DNA from: Mesostigma viride
Taxonomy: Eukaryota; Streptophyta; Mesostigmatophyceae; Mesostigmatales; Mesostigmataceae
Direction of reading: 5' to 3'
Assembly: GCA_009746045.1 (NCBI GenBank)
Contig: RPFO01002049.1
Span: 1 to 64,000 of the forward strand
DNA: 64,000 bases
Below, in pieces: positions 1-8,161 of this stretch (its first letter is position 1; each line of letters starts with the position of its first letter). The notes under the pieces were generated by a model. That model searched no databases. It was not told the DNA's origin and was given only the letters and a program-made list of their open reading frames with translations. Made by a program: the position numbers and the translations under genes.

Positions 1-812
1 CATCCATCCAATCCATCCCATGCATCCATCCATCCATCCATCCAACATCCATCCATCCATCCATTCCATCCATCCATCCATCCATTCCATCCATTCCATC
101 ATCACCATCCATCCATCCATCCATCCATCCATCATCCATCCATCCATCCATCCATCCATCCATCCATCTCATCCATCATCTCCATCATCCATCCATCCAT
201 CCGGCCATCCATCATCCATCCATCCATCCATCCATCCATCCATCATCCATCCATCATCCATCCATCCATCCATCCATCCATCCATCCATCCATCCATCAC
301 ATCCATCCATCCATCTCCATCATCCATCCATCCATCCATCCATCCATCATCCATCCATCCATCCATCCATCCATCCATCCATCCATCCATCCATCCATCC
401 ATCCATCCCATCCGGCCATCCATCCATCCATCCATCCATCCATCCATTCCATCCATCCATCCATCCGTCCATCCATCCATCCATCCATCCATCCATCATC
501 CATCATCCATCCATCCATCCATCATCATCCATCCATCCATCCATCCATCCATCCATCCATCCATCCATCCATCCATCCATCCATCCATCCATCCATCCAT
601 CCATCCATCCATCCATCCATCCATCATCCATCCATCCATCCATCCATCCATCCATCCATCCATCCATCCATCTCCATCCATCCATCCATCCATCCATCAT
701 CCATCCATCCATCATCCATCCATCCATCATCCATCCATCCTGATCCATCCATCCATCCATCCCGATCCATCCCGATCCATCCATGCATCCATCCATCCAT
801 CCATCCATCCAT
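1..812. repeat. (CATC)n microsatellite array with CAT interruptions
   Basis: About 0.8 kb of almost pure CATC units, broken by occasional 3-bp units and point changes. It runs directly into a LINE 3' end (813-880), so it is an expansion of the short tetranucleotide seed found in other copies of that LINE tail. Long open frames on both strands (IHPS, MDGW repeats) are composition artefacts. The array reaches the window edge, so its true length is unknown. Confidence 0.97.
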
Positions 813-880
813 CGGGGTTGATGCTCCGTGACTCCCAACGGGAGCACGAGTCTAATTCATTAATTTTTTAAGGATGATCT
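813..880 (+). mobile_element. LINE 3' terminal fragment
   Basis: Reverse complement of the LINE tail seen at 14395-14450, 16228-16310 and 21460-21510: a conserved block around GGAGCACGAGTC followed by an AT-rich TTAA-like tail. It is the only plus-strand copy of this tail in the window. Confidence 0.7.
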
Positions 881-888
881 TCCACCTA

Positions 889-1078
889 TGACGGCCCCCT
901 TTGGGACATGCTCTGATAGATCACTGGGGCCGGGTGCCCGGCTTGGTGCATCTAAAGCAGGTGTAGTTTACAGTCCTACCCTTGCAGGAAGTAGCCCAGA
1001 ATGTATTAAACGCCATATGCCCCTTCTCAGGGCTATGTGCCACATGTATCCAACGGAGTCATGTTCTAATTATTAATA
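889..1078 (-). repeat. dispersed repeat family, copy 1
   Basis: Reverse complement of segments at 30527-30790 and 59795-60067. Shared blocks include the CTTGCAGGAAGTAGC motif, the CATATGCCCCTTCTC motif and a GGAGTCATGTT end followed by an AT-rich tail. No coding capacity is visible; a short non-autonomous retroposon or UTR-derived repeat is likely. Confidence 0.6.
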
Positions 1079-1280
1079 GGTCATGGCAGGTGTGCCCATC
1101 TTTCTAGGAATGTCCTTGGGGCCAGGCCAGGTCAGGATATGCCGCCCTGGTTGGCCAAGCCGCTGGGCCGGGGGGCCGGCCATGCAGACCAAGGTCGGTG
1201 TTTACCTGACTGGTGCGAGCTGAAGATGTCCTACGAATGCTATCCTACGCTGCCTAATCTCGGCGTCCGAACGTGAGGCA
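1079..1280 (-). mobile_element. degraded LINE C-terminal relic
   Basis: Non-genic stretch with fragments resembling the minus-strand LINE C-terminal region elsewhere in the window (the CAGGTCAGGATATGCCGCCC block and a TTGGTGCGAGCT block). Too diverged to translate. Confidence 0.45.
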
Positions 1281-1304
1281 TTAATTAATTAATTAATTAA
1301 TTAA
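1281..1304. repeat. (TTAA)n tail of LINE
   Basis: Run of ATTA tetranucleotides immediately 3' (minus strand) of the LINE terminus GACACGTGACTGCG. Similar tails lie at 21411-21463, 29668-29692, 29800-29822, 29887-29905 and 30063-30090. The LINEs therefore end in a simple tetranucleotide tail rather than poly(A). Confidence 0.8.
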
Positions 1305-1858
1305 TAGACACGTGACTGCGTCCCGTGAGCATAAGTCCTCAGTGGGAGGGGAACATGGGATGGAATGGATGGTATAAAGCTATCTAGGTCCTAGTTACAG
1401 GGGTGTGGGCACCGCGGCCCGAATCGCTATGAATGCCATACTTGGTCACGCGGAGCCCCCACAGGCTTGGGGGTGGTCTCCTTCATCACTATTGCCATCT
1501 ATCCTTGCGCACCATCTGCCTCCATATTACAGGCAAACCAGGAGGTTGCCCGGGGGTGAGCCCCGGGCGTCACGTCTAGTGTAGCACATGTCCATGCCGA
1601 GCCTATCACGAAAAGTCCACGGGTGGCGGCCTGCCGCGGCGGCGGGGGCACGCCAGGTGAGGACATATCGCCCAGGCTGGGCGGGCTTGGTGCCAGCTAG
1701 TCTATCTGATGTATCTACCTGATCTGTGCGGGCCAGGTGCCCGGCTAGGCCCAGGCGCCTGTGCCTAATAATGTGGGAAACATAGGGCAAATCAGCGTAC
1801 AAATCCTCATTACTAATGTGCAAACCAAAGGGGATGTTAAGGGCCTTGCGCAGCATCC
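1305..1858 (-). pseudogene. LINE ORF2 C-terminal part (3' half of a split LINE)
   Basis: The minus-strand frame from 1856 to 1527 encodes the LINE C-terminal region, with the recognisable pieces MLRKALNIPFGLHIS and HRRLGLAGHLARTDQ. It is nearly identical to 33508-33890. The homology stops abruptly at about 1858, just before the start of the gypsy insertion. The upstream half of the same protein resumes at 13119 with YGAEAWTL and the reverse transcriptase, so one LINE appears to have been cut in two. Not expected to be functional. Confidence 0.75.
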
Positions 1859-1901
1859 GTGATACAAAGACTCTAAAGTACGTGATACAAAGACAATCCG
1901 T

Positions 1902-3158
1902 ACAGTTGTGTCACGGATGCGAGCTATGTCATCCGGCGGCGCCCACTATGCACAAGACCGGTGACGTGCGCAAGGAATTTGTTTTCTACGCATTTTCGAC
2001 AAAGGCTAGTGACCGGGGGGGACACTAGCACTTGCAGCATAAGAGCGGACGAAAGTGTACGTGCACGCGCGCCGGGCCAGGCACAGCTGGGCGCGCAGCA
2101 CTGACTTGAGCGGACGGCAGCACAAGTGCGCAGCGTCGAGAGGATCATACGCGTGTTAGTGGACAGCTGGAGCTGAAGCTGGACTGCTGGACTTCAACAG
2201 CGCCGAGGCTATTGACAGGCCAGGTGTCTTTGTGGTGTAGAATAGCGGGTCAACGTTATGAGGACTGGACAGAAAATGGAAAAGGACAATTTGCGGTGCG
2301 GAGCCAGATCGCTGGAATGAATGCGAAATCGCTGGCAGCCCTACAAAGGGATTTCTTCTAGAAAGGAACGATTAGACGCAATGTTTGCTGGGCCACTCAC
2401 ACGCAAGGTGTGAGCGTGCAGATTGTCTGAAGGATATTATGCTTCGACCTTGGTGGACGTGACTCAATGCCGGACATTCCCAGGGACAGAAATGCCGGAG
2501 CCTCTAGGAGATGAGATCGGCAACAGGGTAGCAATTTAGATTTGTCGGGATGCCTTCCTGCTTTTGTTGGCATGTGTGGTAGAAAGCCAGGACGGCAACT
2601 GGAATGCGGTTTCTATTTGCATGGTTCAGGCAGCAAGATAGTTTTGGCATTCCTGGCTGGACTGACAAGTGTGGCGTGTGTCATGCGTGTGGCATGACGA
2701 ATGGTTTGGTTCATAGTCGAAGAGGACTCTCACGCAGCGTGTAGTCTCTTCGAGTCTCTCGTTAGTGGCCTTCGTGTTTCTCCCTTTCCTTGGGAGCAAG
2801 GCCGGTAGCATGTCATGGAGCGCTGCCTAACTGCGGGCTCGTGAGCATGGAGTGCATCGATATTGAGACTATCAACGTGTTGTAATTGTATTAACTTTCT
2901 CAATAAATTCCGCATGTGCGGCTTCATCATCAGACTGTGCAAAGTGTGTGTTGTGAAAGCATTGTTCTATAGCAGGGGAGGCAAAAGCACCCTCTTGCAC
3001 CATCATATTGTCGCAATTAGAGTAGTTGGAGCGTCTAGCTAACGCCCCAGCAAGGATATTCAAACGCGGCACGCGACGGTACACAAGGGGATCAAGAAGG
3101 TGGTCATCAGGCACGAGGGACAGTTCCTTGTCCTCGGCTGAGAGCCCTCTTTTCATTA
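1902..3158 (+). repeat. 5' LTR, lacking its first ~130 bp
   Basis: Nearly identical to about 11622-12880. The first ~130 bp of the LTR as defined at the 3' side (11491-11621) are missing here and replaced by short GATACAAAGA repeats. The right end is CATTA at 3158; no canonical CA end is visible. The LTR also carries a 94-codon antisense open frame (3156-2872), conserved in the other copy because the LTRs are near-identical; it may be chance. Confidence 0.8.
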
Positions 3159-3316
3159 CTCGAAGAGACTAGCTCCATCTGCAAAGGAACATTTTCATTT
3201 CAGCAAAGAGAGACGGTGTGCAGTTTTCTGGGGAAGACTAGCACACATAGTGGCCTGATCAACCATTAAGTCTTTCAGATTAGACCGTTGCTACTTGGTA
3301 GTGGTTGTGGCAGTTT
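3159..3316 (+). other. leader between 5' LTR and gag
   Basis: About 160 bp of unique element sequence. A primer-binding site should lie here; a TGGTAGTGG stretch at 3296-3304 loosely resembles a tRNA 3'-end complement but sits too far from the LTR to be called with confidence. Confidence 0.35.
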
Positions 3317-6300
3317 ATGTCATATCACACTAGGTCGGTCACAGCGTTTTTGGCAAGCCACGCAGGCTGTGCCAACACGGGCGTCGACACCGACGGGCAG
3401 GAGCTCTCCAGGGTCGATACCACCATCAACATGTCAGGAACTGACCCCACAGCATCAGGCAGTGGTGGGTCAGCGCCGGCAGCTACGGGCGGTCAAGCAA
3501 CTGACCCGCCCAGCGGTCGTCTCGGCACTAGTGCGGACACCGCTTTGTTAGGTAATGGAGCGCCTTCCCTTTCTTCGGCAGGGGACGGTGGTGCTCTTAC
3601 CCAAGTGCTGCGCCTGCTGCAAGAGCAAGCGGCAGAGCTGGCGGCACTCCGAGCTCAGCAAGCGACGCAGTTATCGCAACAGGCGACGCTTGTTGAAGAA
3701 ACTGTGCGACTTGCTTTGGAGCGCGCGGAATCTACGGCTGAAGCGAGGCGTGCTACGGAGCGCGCTGAGCAACGGCGGCAGGCGGAGGCAACCACGGAAG
3801 CTGCACGCGCCTGCCAAGCTGCGGCCCAACGCGACGCCGAGGCCAGGCAGGCTGCCGACGAGGAGGCCGCTGCCGAGGAAGCGCGGCGACATGAGGCGCT
3901 GCGCGACCAACGCGGACACTTCGACGAAGAGCGCAGTGGGACAGGTCCACTACGCAACGTTGAGCCCAGTCAGCCACGCGTCGGACCAAGCGGTCAACGG
4001 CGGGGCGACGGGGAAATGGCGCAGGATGACGAGCTGCAGCCGAACGTCGGTCGGGTAGGCACCCGGTCGACTGCCGACGCATCTTATACGCTGGGGGGGA
4101 ACCTACGGGCACCCAACCAAGGCACGTTATCGTGGCGCGGCGGGTATGGTGCAGCCCCCAGGGGGGGAGCATCAGGTGGCTTGTTTAGCACAGGTCGGCC
4201 ACCCATGACGGCGGCAGCAACGCCGTTGGGTGGCACCGCAGGGCGGCCCAGGCTTGGCGGCACTCGGTCAGACTTCGGCTGGGGCCAAGTCGATCGGGAG
4301 GTAGCCAGCATACCATGGGGTGAGGGCGACGACGTCCAGCGACCCCACCGCATGCCGTACGGCGTGCATGGCGAATCCACTCGTGTGCCATCGCTGCCCA
4401 AGGTGGAGCTTCGCGAGAAGTTCACCTCAGCAGGCACGGGTGCGACTTTAGAGGAAGCCTATGAGCTCTTCCGAGCTCATTGTAACACTTATCGTTATGC
4501 CTCGGGGTATCCTCTTCGCCATGAGATGGTGATGGATTTTATTCACCTTTTTTTCCATGACCTGACCAAGAAGAAGGTCCAGGTTTTGGTCCAGCATTAC
4601 CGAGCGCTCGTGGACCGATGTCATCGCACGGACATATGGTTTGCGCTCACGGACATGGGCACACCGGATCTCGACTCGATCATCTTCGATGTCGACCCGG
4701 CAGAGCAGCTGTGGCAGCAACTGCGGCTGGAGTACCCAGTTGAGCACGTCAAGGCCATCGCGGAATGGAATGGAGCGTTCACCGTCGCCGAGGGTGAGGA
4801 TCCGGCTTTCTCCCTTGACCGGCTTCTCGCGTTTGCGGGCAAAGTGCCTGATTATACGCAGACCAAGGCTTGCCGGTTATGGCGGAGTGCAGTGCCCCTG
4901 CTGGCCATCGATCTTCCGGAGCCGCCCGGTGGGGAGTGGACTTTGGTGACTCTCTGTGCAGCATTCAAGCGGCTGCTCAGGAAGCGTGCGGAAGGCGAGA
5001 AGGGTATCTCGTCTGAGCTGGCTGAGATGCGCAAGAAGATGGCTGAGATGGAGAAGGCCATCGCGGTCAAGGGTGGCCAGCGGCTGCCTGGTGCGGGGCG
5101 CGGTGAATATGTCGGCACTCAGGGTGGTGGCAACGCCGGTCACGGGGGCAGCGGCGGTGGCGGTCAGGGTGGCAGTGGCGGTGTCAGTCGTGGTGGCGGC
5201 GGCAGTGGCTACGGTGGTCGGGGTCGCGGTGGTGGTCGAGGCGGAGGCGGTCGTCCGCCGTCATCGGATGGGACTCAGGAGGCGCAGGGCGTGCAAGGCG
5301 CGCTGGGCGCACCCACCCCGTCACGCGGTAAATGTTACCTTTGCGACAAGGATGGGCACCTTAGTCGCGAGTGTCCAAGCCGCTGCACGAAGCCGCATGG
5401 GGCAGACACGAAGTGGCACCTGATGAACAAGTGTCCAGCCGCGGGCATCAAGACGGTCCACTTCGCCGAGATGGCGGGCAAGACCGACTCGATGGAAGCC
5501 CAGGTGGCTGCCATCAAGCATGGTGAGGAGGCGACGGCGCCCCCCAACCAATTCGCGACGGTGTACCGGGAGGACCCATTCTGGGCGCCCATGCCGGGTG
5601 ACGTCGAGATCAACGCTGCGGAGGCTACCAAAGGCAAGCAGGCACGCAGCCCGCTTTCTTTTCAGCAGGCACCCATGTTGCCTGCCGGGCAGTTGCCCGC
5701 GTCCTTTTCCATGCCGCTGGCTGGGGTGCAATCTGCTTTTGAGCATGCGAACCCTGCTGGGCTGGAGCAGCGTAGGCGATTGGCGCCTGTGTACCCAATG
5801 CCGTTCATTGTGGACGTACCCATGTTTTCAGCACGGCAGGTGGTCGACACCTTCGGGCAGAAGGGGGTTGAGTGGCTGGGGTCGGTTGTGTCCGAGATCC
5901 AGTTGTTCGCAGATGGGCATGATGTGCGCACCTTGCGCAATTCTGAGTCCGTCACCTACGGGCGTCAGCCGGTAGAAGCCGCAGTGCCCGTGGTGCAAGC
6001 GGGAGTGGTCAGCACAAGTAGCCAGCAGCGCACTAGTGCAGTTCCCCAGGTTCCCACGGTGGTTCCATACCCCAATGGTGAGCCGTCCATAGCGTTCCAA
6101 GCAGTTGGAGCCTGTGGAGATGTATGGAGCGACATGGTGACATGTCCGTTGGTTGGCGCAGTCAAGCTTGATAGCGGTGCTCAGCCGCTAGTCATCAGCA
6201 CAGACTTGGCCACCATGCTGAACCTGACCTACGAGAACGGTGGCTTAGTGGAAAGCCCCGTGTCTGTGTCAGGTTGGCAGGGTCCGGCTAGTAAGCCGTA

Positions 6301-8161
6301 CGCTATGACGGCGGTTAAAGTCAACGTGATTTTCAATCCGTTGCGCGCCTCTAGCATGACCACCGTGTCCGCGTATGCGCTGGTGGTCAACAAGTGTGGA
6401 TATTCCGCACTACTCGGGGTGGATGTCCTTGCTCGCGCCATGGTTCAGGTGGACTATAGGGCGGAGGAGGCATCTTACATCCCTGATTGGGATGGGGCTG
6501 GCCTGAAGCGGGCCAGTGTGCCGGTCTCATGCTTCAGTTCTTCAGCCGGGGCTGCACGCCTCAACCCTTCAGCGGCTGCGGGCGTGGTGGAGGTCAGCAT
6601 GGTGGAGGTACGGGCGGCGGGCTCATCGGCGTGGGACAAGCATCGGACGGTGCTGCCTCAGCCAACGGCGAGCATTGCCAAGATGCGCACGCAGTGGTCG
6701 CTGGATGCTGTGACGTCCACGCGGCAGCTGGCTATGCGCAAGCGGGTGACTGAAGCCGTCATCACCATTCCTCAGATGGCCAGCCATGGCCTCACTTTGG
6801 TGCAACCGGGTGTCTCGGAGGCCCAAGGTAATTTTTCTGCTGCAATCTTACCGCAGGCCCCTGATTTTGCCAAGGGTGCGGTAGTGTTGGAACTGTTTGC
6901 GGGGATCGGAGGGGGCATTGCAGGCTTTTTGGCCGCAGGCGGCGTGTGCCGTAAACTCATCGCGGTAGAGCCATCGCACAAGGCGCGTCAGGTGTACTTC
7001 AGTCACTGTGGCGTGTTGTCGCGAGAGTATCCCGCGCAGTTTCCGCCATCAGCATGGCGTGACCCGTTTGGGGAATGTCCTCAAGATATCCGAGCCATCG
7101 GTGAGGTGCAGGTGCAGCAGTTGTTGCGCAGGCATCATGCCATCGACTTGGTAATTGCGGGTTGGGAGTGCCAGGGCCTGAGCCAGGCAGGGCAAGGGCG
7201 GGGGCTAGCCGATCCGCGTAGCGCGCTGTTCTGGGAACTGTTGCGTGTGGTGGGACTGTTGCAGTCGCGTCAGCCCCATCCGCCTGCGTATCTGTTTGAG
7301 AACGTTGTGGCGGGTGACAGCCCACATCAGGCGGTGCGGGAGGACTGGGCTACAATCGTGGCACTCCTGGGGGAGCCCATCGTGTGTGACAACGCAGGGC
7401 TGGGTGGGCTCACGCATCGTTTGCGTGCCTATTGGACCAACGTGGCGTGTGCGACCGGTGTGCAGGCGGTCTTAGGGGCCGTCGCAAGGCAGCATCCGAG
7501 TGTGTCTGCGGAGGTAGCATTGCCTTCCCACCTAGTCACGCAGAAGGTGGATAGCGAGGATCGCCCACCGTATGCACGCGTCAACCGGGTCGGGAGCCCC
7601 ATGTGTGCACTGCCGACCCTGGTCAGTTACCAAGGGTCGACAGCATACCGTGATCGGGGTAAGGGTCTCGTTTGGGACACTACCACCGGTCTGTTGGTGC
7701 AGCCACCCGCAGAATTTCGTGAGGCCAGCATGGGTTTTCATGTCGGGGCCTCGGCGCTGCCGGGCGTGCTCGAGAGTGAGCGCTGGTCTTTGATAGGCCA
7801 GGCTATGTCGGTGTTGCAGGTCGGGTATGTGCTGCTTGCATCGGTTGCCGTGCGCCAGTCTGGGGGGGCGTCCCCAGCCAATCCGCCTCAGCAGGTTGAG
7901 GCGCGCGCAGCCAAACTGAAGCGCCCTGCAGCGACGGGGACTTCATCAGCATGGGGGTGGCGTCTGCGACAGGTGTGGACTATCATTCTCATGACCGCCC
8001 TGCTGACCAGCACCGTGCTGGCCGGCGAGCCCACGCTGCATCGGGTAATACACCGGCGGCACGCGAGGCTCCGGCGGTGGGTGTCACACCAGGTGTGGCA
8101 GCCTTTTCCTTGTTCCACGACGATGCGGCTAGGGCGCCGCATCTTGAGGCACATGCGGTAG
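3317..8161 (+). CDS. Gag-protease-C5 DNA methyltransferase polyprotein of Ty3/gypsy element
   Basis: The frame is open from 3305. The first ATG is 3317; an alternative ATG at 3431 starts MSGTDP. Order: an Ala/Glu/Arg-rich coiled-coil-like N part (about 3590-3930), a capsid-like helical region (4384-4990), a Gly/Arg RGG-like linker (5110-5260), a CX2CX4HX4C zinc knuckle (5333-5376), then a retropepsin-like protease with LDSGA (Asp codon 6170) and a distal LLGVDVL motif (about 6410). A C5-methyltransferase domain follows (6860-7860): motif I LELFAGIGGG (6887), motif IV with the catalytic Cys in ECQ (Cys codon 7169), ENV motif VI (7298), HRLR motif VIII (7415), a target-recognition region, a PAEFREASMGF-like motif IX and motif X IGQAM (7793). 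The frame ends at 8161 and overlaps the RT frame by 262 nt, so a -1 shift is needed to reach RT. The methyltransferase is an unusual passenger in a gypsy element. Confidence 0.88.
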   Translation: MSYHTRSVTAFLASHAGCANTGVDTDGQELSRVDTTINMSGTDPTASGSGGSAPAATGGQATDPPSGRLGTSADTALLGNGAPSLSSAGDGGALTQVLRLLQEQAAELAALRAQQATQLSQQATLVEETVRLALERAESTAEARRATERAEQRRQAEATTEAARACQAAAQRDAEARQAADEEAAAEEARRHEALRDQRGHFDEERSGTGPLRNVEPSQPRVGPSGQRRGDGEMAQDDELQPNVGRVGTRSTADASYTLGGNLRAPNQGTLSWRGGYGAAPRGGASGGLFSTGRPPMTAAATPLGGTAGRPRLGGTRSDFGWGQVDREVASIPWGEGDDVQRPHRMPYGVHGESTRVPSLPKVELREKFTSAGTGATLEEAYELFRAHCNTYRYASGYPLRHEMVMDFIHLFFHDLTKKKVQVLVQHYRALVDRCHRTDIWFALTDMGTPDLDSIIFDVDPAEQLWQQLRLEYPVEHVKAIAEWNGAFTVAEGEDPAFSLDRLLAFAGKVPDYTQTKACRLWRSAVPLLAIDLPEPPGGEWTLVTLCAAFKRLLRKRAEGEKGISSELAEMRKKMAEMEKAIAVKGGQRLPGAGRGEYVGTQGGGNAGHGGSGGGGQGGSGGVSRGGGGSGYGGRGRGGGRGGGGRPPSSDGTQEAQGVQGALGAPTPSRGKCYLCDKDGHLSRECPSRCTKPHGADTKWHLMNKCPAAGIKTVHFAEMAGKTDSMEAQVAAIKHGEEATAPPNQFATVYREDPFWAPMPGDVEINAAEATKGKQARSPLSFQQAPMLPAGQLPASFSMPLAGVQSAFEHANPAGLEQRRRLAPVYPMPFIVDVPMFSARQVVDTFGQKGVEWLGSVVSEIQLFADGHDVRTLRNSESVTYGRQPVEAAVPVVQAGVVSTSSQQRTSAVPQVPTVVPYPNGEPSIAFQAVGACGDVWSDMVTCPLVGAVKLDSGAQPLVISTDLATMLNLTYENGGLVESPVSVSGWQGPASKPYAMTAVKVNVIFNPLRASSMTTVSAYALVVNKCGYSALLGVDVLARAMVQVDYRAEEASYIPDWDGAGLKRASVPVSCFSSSAGAARLNPSAAAGVVEVSMVEVRAAGSSAWDKHRTVLPQPTASIAKMRTQWSLDAVTSTRQLAMRKRVTEAVITIPQMASHGLTLVQPGVSEAQGNFSAAILPQAPDFAKGAVVLELFAGIGGGIAGFLAAGGVCRKLIAVEPSHKARQVYFSHCGVLSREYPAQFPPSAWRDPFGECPQDIRAIGEVQVQQLLRRHHAIDLVIAGWECQGLSQAGQGRGLADPRSALFWELLRVVGLLQSRQPHPPAYLFENVVAGDSPHQAVREDWATIVALLGEPIVCDNAGLGGLTHRLRAYWTNVACATGVQAVLGAVARQHPSVSAEVALPSHLVTQKVDSEDRPPYARVNRVGSPMCALPTLVSYQGSTAYRDRGKGLVWDTTTGLLVQPPAEFREASMGFHVGASALPGVLESERWSLIGQAMSVLQVGYVLLASVAVRQSGGASPANPPQQVEARAAKLKRPAATGTSSAWGWRLRQVWTIILMTALLTSTVLAGEPTLHRVIHRRHARLRRWVSHQVWQPFPCSTTMRLGRRILRHMR
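6860..7860 (+). other. C5 cytosine DNA methyltransferase domain inside gag-pol
   Basis: Listed separately because it is the unusual module. Motifs I, IV, VI, VIII, IX and X occur in canonical order within about 330 residues, the normal size of a bacterial-type catalytic domain. Motif IV reads GWECQGLSQAGQGRGL: the nucleophilic Cys and following Gln are kept, but the usual Pro before Cys is Glu. A SAM-binding FxGxG-type loop is intact. There is no stop or frameshift inside the domain, so it looks recently maintained. The expected reaction is transfer of methyl from SAM to C5 of cytosine; sequence specificity cannot be inferred. Confidence 0.88.

Noticed and set aside
20..871. 283-codon IHPS-rich frame
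   Set aside because: Produced by the CATC array; there are comparable frames on both strands.
6860..7860. Methyltransferase as a host DNMT gene interrupted by the transposon
   Set aside because: It shares one uninterrupted frame with gag and protease, and RT follows directly, so it belongs to the element.
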